From: Taeniopygia guttata
Lineage: Eukaryota; Chordata; Aves; Passeriformes; Estrildidae
Direction: 5' to 3'
Length of the DNA: 64,000 nt
Assembly: GCF_048771995.1 (NCBI RefSeq)
Contig: NC_133063.1
Span: 69,445,514 to 69,509,513 of the forward strand
Shown here: positions 53,229 through 64,000 of the stretch, piece after piece
How positions within the stretch are numbered: position 1 is the first letter of the stretch
How the letters are laid out: every line of letters begins with the position of its first letter
Program-made: the position numbers and the translations under genes
The notes under the pieces: generated by a model
Database searches by the model: none
Seen by the model: the letters and a program-made list of their open reading frames with translations, nothing else
Told to the model about the DNA's origin: nothing

Positions 53229-55014
53229 CCCTTTGCATACTGTAATATGTACACAAATACTTTCTTACTCTAAAACACAGACTTAATTTTTGTCTGTGCC
53301 ATCTGCCTTTGCCATGGCCTGCCTGCTGAAGTTGTTACACACTGTGACCTGTTAGAGGTCTAATAGGCCACTATGACCTATTAGAGAAACCAAGTGAAAA
53401 CACAAAATTCATCTTTTCTCTGAGTTGACTCATACCTCTGAGAAAAGCCTGTTTGTATCAGCTAAAGACTGTTTTTTCTATTTATAATCTCATCTCAGCC
53501 TGAAACACTATTTCCCCTTATACTATTTATAGTTTTACCAATGGCTTACATCTAACCCAGCAGGTTGAACTCCAGGTTGTTCCATTCAAGGCTTAAACTC
53601 AAAAATTTAAGGTTTTAACTACATCTTTGTTTCACTCAAGTCTGCTATAACCATTTACTAATTATAACCATTCACCTTCTCCAATATTCCTTTTCAAAAG
53701 TTTGGAGGAGAGTTTTCTAGTAAGACAAATACATACAGGATAATTTTCACTTTCTTCTTGCATGGAATTTTCATATTTTGGCTTTTTGTAGGGATTCTAT
53801 CTACCTCTTATTCCTCACCTTACTACTAAGTAATCTTAACTCCAAAAATTCTTGAAACTGCTCAAAAATAAGGAATACTTCCCCTCAAACTCCTCTTGTA
53901 ATCTTCTAGGAAATCCTAATCAAAACCCAAACCTAAAACCATCTATGAAGAGAAGTGACTGGAATCCAAGCTATAGACATTTAGCTAATCTGTTGCAAAA
54001 ACAAACCCACCCAAAACTATAGCAGAATGTCACACTGTTGCTGTTTCTACTCAGAGTGGCAAAAAGCCTCTTAGAATCACTACAACTAAGACGTTTAACA
54101 AGATGACTCATTTCTTTATAAATATTGTTACAAGGACGGAAGAAATGGTTATTTTTGCGTGGAAGACAGCATTCATAGGGAATGTCCATTCTGCCCAACC
54201 TCTACTAAATTAAATTCATGTCTTAAAAAAAATAAAAAGGATTGATAGATGCCTAATTGCTGCAATAACAATATCTTAAGAAAATGAATAAAAAAAAAGT
54301 ATTCAATAATTGCAGAGGAGTAGTCTAATTAAGGAGTACTTGTCAAAAGATAATTTGAAGAACAAAGCCAATGGCATCAACCTCACAGCCTAAGCCCTGA
54401 AGCATACTCTGAGTCAACTACCACTACAAAGTTAAGTTACCTTGAGTATCACAGAGGTCAGGAAAACCAAAACCCTCACGTTAGGAACCATATTGCTAGA
54501 AATATAACTTTTTTGTAGTTGAGGAAAACATGCAGGAAGGCAAAAGGATTAGAAACTACAAAGAATAAATAAGCTATTCATAAATACAGCAGCAATTAAC
54601 AACTTAAAAGTACATCTGAATTAGAGTAGACCATCGTATCTTGTACAAGTTACTCAATGCACATCCAGCACTCTCACTCTGCAGCAGTAGGGAAAAAAAG
54701 GGCAAGTAAAGTAAACAAGGAATAACTGAAGTGTCAATACTCTAACTATTTAAGCCTAAGCATAAATATAAAAAAACCTCAGGCTGCAAGTGTTGTGTTG
54801 CAGTAAAATTTCTATAAAGATAACACTGCATAAAAACAATTCTGTAAGCACAAGGAAGTGTAAAAAGTGTGGTCAAAATAACCAGCAAGTTGAGTCAGTG
54901 TCAAATGGGATTTCAATTGGCAAAATATTCTTTTTCTACAGCTTTGTACCTTGAATCCCATTTTAGTATTGTAGGATGTCACAGGGAAGATGGTGGGACT
55001 CTTCATTAGTCACT
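53229..55014. other. intergenic, AT-rich
   Basis: No gene recognised. A small inverted repeat (TCTAATAGG at 53359-53367, CCTATTAGA at 53377-53385) is the only structure noted. Confidence 0.55.
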
Positions 55015-55019
55015 TAGTA

Positions 55020-55278
55020 GCAGTAGAAGTAAGGGGTTCAAACTAAAAGAGGGAGAATTTAGGTTAGGTAGTGAGGAAGACATTGTTCTCTGTGAGGTGA
55101 GACTCTGGAACAGGCTGCCCAGAGAAGCTTTGGATGCCCCATCCCTGGAAGTATTAAAGGCCGAGGTTGGATGGGGCTCTGAACAACTTCATCCAGGAGA
55201 AAGTATCTCAGCCTATGTCGGGGGGATGGAATGAGATGATCTTTAAGGTGCCTTCCAACAAGAGCCATTCTATGAGTT
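55020..55278 (+). repeat. CR1 3'-end fragment, sense
   Basis: Contains 'ctggaacaggctgcccagag', 'atgccccatccctggaagta', 'ggttggatggggctctga' and ends in ttctatgag, the CR1 3' terminus. It lies just past the poly(A) signal of the convergent relaxin gene. Confidence 0.88.
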
Positions 55279-55337
55279 TATATTCAGGTTTTTTTGACAG
55301 ATGAACAATAATTTGGCAACACTTAGCATAATTACAT

Positions 55338-55343
55338 TTTATT
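55338..55343 (-). terminator. relaxin-gene poly(A) signal
   Basis: AATAAA on the - strand (TTTATT on +), 316 nt after the stop codon. It gives a 3' UTR of about 0.33 kb. No better signal lies closer to the stop. Confidence 0.6.
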
Positions 55344-55658
55344 GAAATATTGAAGTTCTTCTTAAAGTGTTACAAAGGTATAATACATTTATAATATAAG
55401 AGTAAAGGCTCAACATTAAAATGAAAAGACTTAGTAAAAAATATAGATTAGAAGTTACTACAGCAAAATAAACTCATTGCAATTACATTTATGTTTTGTT
55501 TTGTTGTTTGGGCTTTTTTAAAAGAAAACCAGCTATATTGATCAGCACATATAGACAAGATAAAATACAGCAAGAGTTTTCTTCCTCCATAAAGTAATCA
55601 ACCAAGTAGTAACAAACTGTAACAAACACTAATTTCATGCATAAGTGTAGAGAGGATC

Positions 55659-56026
55659 TTAAACTCTGCATATAGTACTAATTTCAGCTTTTGTACAGCC
55701 CCACTTGCAACACATTCCTGCCAAACCCAGAGACTCCCGTTTTCTTCTGGGATACCTGGCCCAAAGGTAGCTGCTTGATTCCATAGGATTTTCATTTCCT
55801 GTTCCCCCCCTGTCCTTCTGAACGGCTTCCTCTACCTGGCGAACAAGTTTTTTTAAGTCACCTGCCACCGGTACATATTCATTATAGTAATTTAAACTAT
55901 ACAAGTCCTTAAACGTCTCCCATCCAAGAAATGGGCTGCTTCTCTGCAGCTGCTCCACTTCAGGATCCAAAACTGATTGCAGGTTGAAGCTTCCCAGTAG
56001 TTTGTTACTTGCTGTTTGTGCAGAAT
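55659..56026 (-). CDS. RLN: relaxin exon 2 (C-peptide and A chain)
   Basis: The acceptor ctttaaaccag ends at 56027. Encodes residues 71-192 and stops with TAA at 55661-55659. The C-peptide contains SPFLGWETFKDLYSLNYYNE and a Lys/Glu-rich helix. RRKR precedes the A chain. The two residues after the last cysteine (RV) are unusual, because most relaxin-family A chains end on that cysteine. Confidence 0.92.
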
Positions 56027-58179
56027 CTGGTTTAAAGAGAAGACTTATCTTAAATTCAGACTGTAGGAGCATCAAAAGGATTACACAGCTCTAAGAAATA
56101 GCAACAAAACCCATTCAGTTAGTAATAAGTGACACACTGTTATGCAGGAGAACTGTCAGTACTTGAGTGTCTCCACACCATGATGTACTTGTAGTTTACT
56201 TTTAGCAGAATCTATGTTTTAAAGTCTACACCTCCTGTTTGACATGCAGAGTACACAGAAACAACTGTAGCTGAAGTAAAGGCATCCTGTCACAACTGCA
56301 GTGTTATTGATAAAGTCTCAATTTTTCCACAGAATCAGAATTTTGTTGTAAAGGCATGTATCCAGAAACATCACACAGCTGTGTCTTGTGTTGGATGAAT
56401 TAGATTAGACCTCTCCTCTCCTGTGCACAACCACGCAAAGTAGCATCAAGTGAAGAACAAATGTAGGAAGGACTAAATAAGCAAAGATTGTATGCAAACT
56501 GATTCCTAGATTGCATTTTTCTATAGCTATTTTTAACTGATGCCTTCCTCTAATTTCTTTCATTTCTCAAGGCATATCAGGGGCTTGCAGCATTTACTTA
56601 TGACATGCTTCATCTCACTGACTAAAATGTTCTCAAAAATACAGCCCTACTTCCTTGCACCCTACACTATTTCTCTTGATTTTGCTTCTGCAAGTCAAAT
56701 GGCATTGCTAATGTGAAGAAAAACAGCTTCTTTTGTCTTGTCACCTTAGTGCTGTTAATACAGTTAATTTTTTGTTTCAGAAAGCTGAAAGAATGTAAGA
56801 CTATCCAGCAACATTTGTATTTACTTAAATATGGCTAATTAGTATATAGAACATAATTTTCAGATAGAACAGCTGCCTGAGTAGGTGCAAAAATAAAAGT
56901 AGCTGTAGCTACTTTAGTAATTAGACAGTGACTGCTATTGATAGTCTTTAGGGTGGAGAAGTCTCCTAGTTAGACATTATGCAGCACAGTGGAGGCTCCT
57001 TAGTGACTGCTGTTCTCAGAAGCTGCTATTAACAAAAAGGAAAGCAAAATTTTCTAAGCAAGAACATAATCCCCACAGAAGCTGTATGTAAGTAATTTGT
57101 TATAATTACAAAGGTTACTTTTATCTTTTACTCAACCTGTTGGGGGGGGGGGGGAAGTGGCAAAAATTCCCAGAAAACCCAGAATACTGGCTTCTTTTTC
57201 AGTATTCAAAATACCAACACAAATTAATCACTTAAAATTACTATTACATTTACCGCATCTTGAGAACACAGCCCAAAAGGTTGTCACCTGGCGCACCAGA
57301 GTCCGTGCTCCCCAGCGTGCCAACTCTTTGATGCAGAGGAGCCCCCGAGAGTGGGAACATCGCGCGATCCCACGCCCGTGGCGCTCCCGCACATCCCGGG
57401 AGCTCTGCCGGGCAGCGCGGCGCCAGGGCTCCAGTGCGGGAGGGAAGCCCCGGCAGGAACCCCACTGCATTCCGCCGACGGAGGAATTACGGAGCCTTGG
57501 GAAGGCAGAGAAGCCATAGCGACAGGCATTCCCCACCGCTCCCCAGGGCGCATCAGATCTCCCCCCACGGCCAAGAGAGGGGAGAAGCGTGGTTTTATCG
57601 GATTTTATAGTAGGAGCTCCTCCGCGGCCGGCAGCCGTGCCGGAGGTACCTCCGAACTGACCAAAAACTTTGCGGATTATCCCGGCAAATAATGCCCCAG
57701 CGCCTGCAGTCCCTTTCCCTCTGAATCTCAGGTCGTCCTTCCAAAAGTCTCGGAAATGCCGGCTAGGATCTAGAGGGAAAGCGAGAGAGGGACGCGGACC
57801 TTCCCTCAGCGGCGCAGGGCGGGAGGAGCGAGAGGCGCCGCGGGGCGCTCGCCCTTCCCCATCCCCTCCCGTCCTCCCCATCCCTCCTCGCAGCGCTGCC
57901 GTCGCTCGGCAGCGAGCGGAGCGCCCCGACAGCCGCCCGCCGCTCGGGCTGGCTCCTGGGACACTCACCGGCCGCGGGCTCCGCCGCCAGCAGGGAGAGC
58001 CGCTTCCAGCGGGACCCGCCGCAGGTGAAGATGACGGCGCGGATGAACTCGCGGCCGCACAGCTTCACCCCGTACCCGTCCCCCTCGCCCGCGGGCAGCA
58101 CGGCGCCGGGATGCCCCGGCGGCGCCGCGCACAGCAGTGCCACGGCGGCGCACAGCACTCGCAGCTTGGCCATCCCCAT
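55659..58179 (-). CDS. RLN: relaxin-family peptide precursor (RLN3-like), 2 exons
   Basis: Secreted peptide hormone of the relaxin/insulin superfamily, expected to act on RXFP receptors. Exons 58179-57969 and 56026-55659 give 579 nt, 192 residues; the single phase-1 intron is typical of the family. Residues 1 to about 26 form a signal peptide (core VLCAAVALLCA). B chain: YGVKLCGREFIRAVIFTCGG plus SRW, with Cys41, Cys53 and the receptor motif R43xxxR47xxI50. KR (59-60) is a dibasic cleavage site. C-peptide about 61-163. RRKR (164-167) is a furin site. A chain: GMCCKWGCTKAEISTIC with Cys176, 177, 181, 190, then RV. B and A chains are closest to relaxin-3 in the sequences I know, yet the locus beside JAK2 is relaxin family locus B. 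Orthologue naming (RLN1/2-locus relaxin or RLN3-like) needs phylogeny. Convergent with JAK2. Confidence 0.9.
56027..57968 (-). other. relaxin intron 1
   Basis: 1942 bp, GT-AG, phase 1. The 5' third (57250-57968) is part of the CpG island and contains long chance open frames. The rest is AT-rich with a G12 run near 57142-57153. Confidence 0.85.
57969..58179 (-). CDS. RLN: relaxin exon 1 (signal peptide and B chain)
   Basis: Starts at ATG 58179 (gcgATGg, strong context). A second in-frame ATG at 58173 is equally well placed and would remove only Met-Gly. The donor GTGAGT (57968-57963 on the - strand) leaves one base (G) that joins AT of exon 2 to make Asp71. Very GC-rich. Confidence 0.9.
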
Positions 58180-58251
58180 CGCGCCGGCCCCGTCCCACGG
58201 GCGCGTTCCCAGCAGACCCGACGGCCGCCACAAGGCCCCCGACCGCGGCGT

Positions 58252-58275
58252 CCAGCCCAGCCCAGCCCAGCCCAG
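58252..58275. repeat. (CCCAG)n pentamer at the relaxin start site
   Basis: Nearly five copies of CCCAG on +, read as CTGGG in gene sense. The tract overlaps the predicted transcription start and 5' UTR. Confidence 0.85.
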
Positions 58276-58291
58276 CCCCGCCGCCGCCCGC

Positions 58292-58299
58292 CTTTTATG
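58292..58299 (-). promoter_or_regulatory. TATA box of the relaxin gene
   Basis: CATAAAAG on the - strand, about 113 nt upstream of the start codon. It predicts transcription start near 58262-58270 and a 5' UTR of about 85-90 nt, part of which is the (CTGGG)n tract. Confidence 0.7.
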
Positions 58300-58314
58300 C
58301 GCCGCGGTCGGCGC

Positions 58315-58321
58315 TGAGTCA
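58315..58321. promoter_or_regulatory. AP-1 consensus site
   Basis: TGAGTCA, the palindromic TRE/AP-1 consensus, 15 bp upstream of the TATA box in gene sense. This suggests FOS/JUN-type control of the relaxin gene (inference from position and motif). Confidence 0.45.
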
Positions 58322-58324
58322 CCG

Positions 58325-58376
58325 CCCCGGCCCCGGCCCCGGCCCCGGCCCCCTCCCCTTCCCCTTCCCCTTCCCC
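58325..58376. repeat. (CCCCGG)n then (CCCCTT)n hexamers
   Basis: Over four copies of CCCCGG (58325-58352) join about four copies of CCCCTT/CCTCCC (58349-58376). In gene sense this is GGGGAA then GGGGCC, i.e. many G4 runs able to form G-quadruplexes, directly upstream of the AP-1 site and TATA box. Confidence 0.9.
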
Positions 58377-58619
58377 GGTGCCGCGGCTGCCGCCTCCCGC
58401 CGGGCGTCCCTGCGCCTCAAGCAGCGGAGCCCTCGGGCAGCGCCGCGCCCTCTCTCTGCCCTGGCGAGCTGTCGCGGCTCCTCACGCCGCCACGCCTCAA
58501 TTTCGGACTCCCTCCTCGGGCTCCTGCCCCACAGTTACCCGGAGAGGAGTCCAGGCTTTGAAAAAGTGAGAAACTTAATTTCGAGTGTTTTTGCCATTGT
58601 AGGTCTGGAATCTCCATAA

Positions 58620-61600
58620 CTACCTCTGTGTCCTAAAAATGTTGTCCGACATAAAAAGACAGAAACAAGTGAAGTACAAGAAATGCACTTGCAAGGAAGT
58701 ACTTCAGCTGTGGATACTTGAAGGGGGATTTCAAAGCCTGAATTCCTCTCAGGTTTGTTGTACTGGAGGCCTGAGGTCAGTGGCAGCCATAGGCATCAAA
58801 GTGTCAGAGATACCCTGGCTCCAATGTGGGCATCCTAGAGATTTGGAGCTCCACATCTGGGTGCCTCCTGAATAGGGCCCAGCAGGCTCTTGCTGACAAG
58901 GGTAGTGGTCTTTGGACTCCATGCACAGCTATGCACTCTGTGAAAGTAAACTTTACTTCTGGATTTGTTTGTTGGCTTGGTTGTTTTTGGGGGTTTTTTT
59001 CCCCAGTACAATAGGACAAGAAGTTTTTATAAGAAGTCATACTGTGAAGAACCAGAGAAGTAAATCTCTCTTAAAATACTTTGAAGTTGTTGTCTATAGA
59101 TCCTTTCACATGAAGGCTATGCTTTCAAACCCTTGACTATTGTTGGCATATAAAAAACCCATCAAAACTCAATCTAGGAGAGCAGAGAGAAGACATATAC
59201 GCAGACTAGTATACAAAGGTGTGTGATTCACTTGTGCTGGCAGAGAAGTTACAGTCTCCAGTTTCCTCTTCAAGGAGGACTTGGGTGTTTTACACTGAGC
59301 TGGATCTAGAACAAGGCTGTGGAGGGCTAAAATAGTGAGCAAAGTTTTGTTTAACCCCAGCCAACCACCAAGCCCCAAACAGCCACTTGCTCATTCCCAC
59401 ATTAGTATGACTGGGGAAAGACTTAGAAAACGGAGAAAAGTCACAGCAGTTTAACAGGGAAAACAAAACCTGCACACAAAAGCAAAGAAAAATAGGAATT
59501 GATTCAGTGTTTCCTGTGGGCACACAGGTGTTCAGCCATCTTGGGAAGACAAATGCTGTGGCTCCAAATGTACCCTCCTTTCTCCTTCTTCCTTTCCCCC
59601 CTCCACTTCATATACCAGCATGATATCCCTTTAGACATTATGGGTGATCTGTCCTGACTCTATCTCCTCACAAGCACCCGCAGATCCCTCACCAGTGTGG
59701 CAGTACCAAAAGCAGAAAGGGCCTTGGCTCTTATCTGTTCAGCAATAACAAAAACATCTCTCTATTATTAACCCTGTGTTCAGCACAAATCCAAAACACA
59801 GACCGATACCAGGCACCAAAAAAATTAAAATCTACCCCAACTAAACTAAAAATTAAAATTTTCCCCAGCCAAAATCCAGATAGTTTTCTTTTTGGTCCAG
59901 TCTTAAGTGTTTAAACAGTGATACCGCTTCAACAGTAGGCACCATCATCCAGAATGCTAGGATGCAATCTGCAGAAGTGGACGCCGGCTAATCTGAAATT
60001 CCTGAAGAACAAAACCTTGATCTGTTCCTCCCTCAGTTGAAGTCTTACCTACTATACTGTTATAGACAGAAGTTGTGCAGGGGTAATTACAACTTGAATT
60101 TTGAGAGCAGCACCTTGATTTTGTTGGTCTCTGATTTTGTTGGACTTTTTCTGAAAATACCATCACATCAGGTGGACTTCTGCAAGGGCTTTAAGTAGTC
60201 TTCTAGATGACAGGTTTGTTTTTTCAGTGTCTGAAAAGCTGTAGTAATGTGAAAAAGCACTACCCAGACAAGGCAAGAAGGATAGTACCTCCTGAGTGAC
60301 TAGAAAAACTACTATTCAAAACAAAACATGCAGAAGAATAATAATATAAATTTAACAAATCTGAAGTAACTATATGACTTCCTACTGTTTGTTTTATAAA
60401 GAAGAAAAAACAACAGTGGAGTAAAGAAACTAATTTCCATTCATGATCTATAGGATATTTCAAGGCAAGTACATCCAGTGTACTGGCTCAATGCAAGGAT
60501 TTTTATATTTTTATTTCTTATAAAAAGGTAAAGATAATTGTACTACTTATCTCCTTGCCTTAAATTATTAATCTGTTGAGAAATAGCAAAGTTTATAGAA
60601 GGTAAAGGAGATTTCATGGAAACTGGGGTCTAAATAAAAAAGATATCCTTTAACAATATCTCAGCAGCCTTGAATACCTTGAATTAAAGCCTTATTCCTA
60701 TGACTCCCAAATGTCAGACAAAGAAAATCAGCAATAAGACAAAAACTTACTGATTTCATTAGATATTTTCCAGAGACTTAATTTCAAATTAATGCAATTC
60801 ACTGCTGCAAGAACAACTTAGTTTTTGAAAGGTGTCCAAACATGAATTTACAGTATTTTTAAAGTTTGTTTAATACCATACAGGATTCTGCAACAAATAG
60901 GAAATACCACTGCACCAATGTTATTGATGACCAAGCACGAGCATTATCCAGTTGCTTTCATTAGAGGATTGTGCAGTTTAGAAAAAGTTCAATCTTAAGA
61001 AAACTTATAATTGAAAAAGTTAAGAAATCCATGCATTTTTGCATAATGAAGTCCAAGGCTGATTAAGAAATAATGCAGAAACAATCTTGTTTGTATTTGT
61101 TCACATAAGTGTCTTTCCTTCCTTTTAAGAGCAGCAATATGCAGTCAGCAATAAAATAACTGCAAAGCATGTAGGAGGGGACCATGCTTTTCAACTTTCC
61201 TTATTGTAGGAAGGAGCCCAAACTGCTCGTTTCTCCTCAGTACTCATATATACTATCACAACCAGATAAACAAGAGTGAGGTGGAAGCACTTGTGACTTG
61301 CAGGTGGCATGCACTTCCTTGGGTTCATACCTATAATTAGAACACAAACAGCTTAATTTTGGCATTCTAATAATGACTGACTCTCCCTTTTCCAGAATAA
61401 TCCTGCTCCAAATGATACTGATTCAGGATGTATGGCTATCAGACATAATAACCAGAAAAACCCAACAGAATTAAGGTGGTAAGAGTAGTGCCTTCAGGCC
61501 AGCATAGGCTCCCCCTGGAATTGCTCTCCTTTTTTTTTCCCAGTGATTCATGGAAACAAAGACAGTTGTTGTGATATATTAAAGCAAGTCTAACAGCTGA

Positions 61601-64000
61601 GGCCAGTTGAGCACAAATGACAGAAAGGAGTGGGATGTTTTAGGTGCTTTATTTATTTCTATAACAAATATGATTAATATGGGCAACTTGTACTGTAAAC
61701 ATGTATTTCCCCAAAGTAAAGCTTGATATTGCTAAGCCCCGGTTTATTTTCACTGTCTTCTGAAGGAAGTTATACCACTCAATTATTTTGTATCTATCAC
61801 TGTGTTACAGATATGACTGTGCACACCACATGCAAGCATTTTGATTAATGCACTGGCAGTAGAATTAACTAACTCTGCAACAAAGAATGAGCATCTTCAA
61901 AACAAAACCATGCATTTTTTCAAAAAGCAAAAGCAAACAGTAAAAAATAAGGACAATAAAGATGAATAACTCTTAACTCTTGATGATTTTTGGCACATTC
62001 TATATAGCCCATCTAAATCTATTTCTGGGTTAGACCATCTTTCTTAGAGCCTTTTCCTTAATAAATTTGTTGAATTTCACTGATACTGTGTAATACTGGA
62101 TTAAGCTTACCCCATTTCTGTCACATTTTATGTGGAGTCTTACAATAGACTAACATTATTTATCTAAGTTCAAACTTCAGGAGAAAAGAAATCAAATTTA
62201 GTTTGGATGGACTAATATATAGCTACCCTATTATGCCCCAAAACTGCTACCTGGACCAGGTAAGGGATTTTGCTCCCTTTAACACTGGCTTTTGATCAAA
62301 CACCATAGTCAGGAATCTGTCATAAGCACATGTGGATATGATTCACAGTGGATACGATTAGGGTATTTCCTAATTCACAGTGGATACGATTAGGGTATTT
62401 CCTAATTTTCTAAGATTTATAAGTAAAACTCCTGTATGGTCTGTTAAAACCATTCTCTTGTGAAAATGTCTTTCATAGGATTAAAATGTGGGCTAAAAGG
62501 CACAGATGGAGACATGGAAATACCCAAAAAGGCTGGTTCAATTGTTTTTCTTTTTTGGAAGAAAGAGTATCAGTAGATGACATATAACAAAACATACAAG
62601 AATTCTTCAAAATTAAAGGAAGATGGACTTCAGAACTTGGAGGAAACATAGCAAATGCTCTGTTATTCAAAGCAAAAGAAGAAAGTGGAGTACTTGTGTT
62701 CATTTTATTGCACTGACCATTAAAACACATCACATTTGAGATCAGTTACAGACTGTATGCATTGTTAACATGCAGGGGACAGAACCAATTACGGAAGTGA
62801 CTGCAGAAGTTAATGCACTTTCAGAAGGCAAACTGTGGAAACTGTGCTATTAATTTCTTCTGCATTGAGAAGCTTTGGTTTCAATATATATTTGCCCGTC
62901 TTATTGTAACAATAATCTAAGTTTAGTTAAGTAGTCTTCAAAATCATATTTGGGGCATTATCTCCAACTGAAATTTAATTTTTAAGTCAACAAATTGTCA
63001 ATATAGACTTTGGCTTAATTCATTTTTGGATGCCTTTGAGCATTTGTTTTTCATTCCACAATTAGATTAATGCTAGAAGAATTTCCATCCAAACCACAAA
63101 ATAATCTGTTTCTAAACAAGATTTCCAATACAGAAACAATTTTTCCAAGTGTGACATCAGAACATTAAAGTATACTAAAACTATATTCTTGGGATATACC
63201 ATATTAGAGTAAAGGCATGTGAAAAATCACTCAGTTTTTCAATACTTGTAAGGTCACTTGGATCTACTCATTACAAAAACATACATTAATAATTTTGCTT
63301 GCTGTTAGCCTAAGTTAATATTCATCTTAGTAGTGAAACTCTGATTTCAATTATCAAAAAAAAATTATCCTGAATTTCAGAATGTTGAACATGCATGAAA
63401 AAGATTTGGGAAATAGCTACATAATTTGTTTCCTCTTTTTCAGAAGCTATCTCTCCTCATACTTTAACACAGTTTTCCCTAAGAGTAAAACACACAGTTA
63501 TCAAGTTATGTGTTTACTTATGAACCTACTACTGATAAAAGCTGTTTATTCCAGAACTTGAAGCAGAAAATGGTGAGTTCACTGCCTAAAGAACAGCAAA
63601 TAAAAAGTGTCTTATTTTTCAAAGAAATTAACTGCCTGCTCCTGATTTCAAATTGAACTGTGTATCCTGAAATGTATTTGAAAATTGTATATATTTATTT
63701 ATATAATTTATACATTTGTACAAACTTATAACTTCCAATTACCATATCTTTATTAGTTATACTGAGTTTGGTCAATACCAAAGACTTTTTTAATACAGGT
63801 GAAAGTTATTTTCAGACTCTGGATAAACAATGCAAATTCAATATTTCATCATAAACAAGGAAAATATACTACAGAATAATGAATATTTTTAAGAGATAAA
63901 TATAATATGGAACCAATTGCTTTAGAAAATTGCATTTTTTTAAAATCCATTACATTTTGATTTTATAAGAGCTCATAATCTTATCAATTTTCTAATGATT
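58620..64000. other. intergenic, no gene recognised
   Basis: AT-rich sequence upstream of the relaxin gene. No exon, CR1 copy or RNA gene was identified. The only structure noted is a perfect 32-bp tandem duplication at 62341-62404. In other vertebrates PLGRKT and CD274 lie beyond the relaxin locus; neither is visible here. Confidence 0.6.
62341..62404. repeat. perfect 32-bp tandem duplication
   Basis: Two identical 32-base units, 62341-62372 and 62373-62404, beginning attcacagtggatacg. Zero divergence indicates a recent duplication or an assembly artefact. Confidence 0.95.

Larger units (their letters stand above)
57250..58520. promoter_or_regulatory. CpG island spanning the relaxin promoter and exon 1
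   Basis: Dense CpG and very high GC over about 1.27 kb in otherwise AT-rich DNA. It covers the promoter, exon 1 and the start of intron 1 of the - strand gene. Open frames on both strands here follow from composition. Confidence 0.85.

Noticed and set aside
52816..53286. Four overlapping ORFs of 127-146 codons
   Set aside because: They consist of repeat-derived Gly-Glu, Arg-Glu, Leu-Ser or Phe-Pro-Leu-Ser runs from the purine microsatellite and have no real coding signal.
57228..57968. 246-codon - strand ORF in the CpG island
   Set aside because: It lies wholly in relaxin intron 1, in a frame different from exon 1. GC-rich DNA rarely contains stops, and no domain is visible.
57670..58619. 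Long + strand ORFs over the relaxin promoter and exon 1
   Set aside because: They are Pro/Arg/Ala-rich shadows of GC-rich sequence and of the true - strand exon.

Overview
This is nuclear DNA from a vertebrate, most likely a bird. The reasons are an intact vertebrate JAK2 gene, many 5'-truncated CR1 LINE fragments (the dominant avian retrotransposon family), a compact AT-rich background with one sharp CpG island, and a relaxin-family gene beside JAK2. The JAK2/relaxin block is a known vertebrate synteny (relaxin family locus B, human 9p24). In birds it is Z-linked, but Z linkage here is inference, and I cannot name the species.

Positions 1-2319 are upstream or 5' intronic DNA of JAK2, with a possible old LTR end and one CR1 fragment. 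Positions 2320-42802 carry JAK2 on the + strand. I placed all 23 coding exons by GT-AG junctions, reading frame and family knowledge. They sum to 3393 bases, or 1130 codons plus stop, with no frame break. The protein has the full FERM, SH2-like, JH2 pseudokinase and JH1 kinase layout. Introns hold CR1 copies, a probable processed pseudogene (16768-17063), tandem-repeat blocks and an unexplained antisense ORF (35177-35395). The 3' UTR runs to a poly(A) signal near 44836 and contains a perfect 15-bp stem-loop.

Positions 44856-55320 are intergenic. They hold a 35-T run, a GC-rich LTR-like block with a TATA box and AATAAA (49002-49960), and a 354-bp pure purine repeat that switches from GGGAGA to GGAAA units (52875-53228).

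Positions 55338-58380 carry a two-exon relaxin-family gene on the - strand, convergent with JAK2. It encodes a 192-residue precursor with a relaxin-3-type B chain, a C-peptide, an RRKR cleavage site and a CC-x3-C-x8-C A chain. Its promoter has a TATA box, an AP-1 site and G-rich hexamer repeats, all in a CpG island. Positions 58620-64000 look intergenic; I recognise no gene there.

JAK2 is the cytosolic tyrosine kinase of cytokine, growth-hormone, prolactin and erythropoietin receptors. The relaxin-like peptide is a secreted hormone. Their adjacency reflects conserved synteny, not a shared pathway. I see no clearly new biological system. The most unusual items are the retropseudogene, the antisense ORF, the purine tract and the relaxin promoter architecture.
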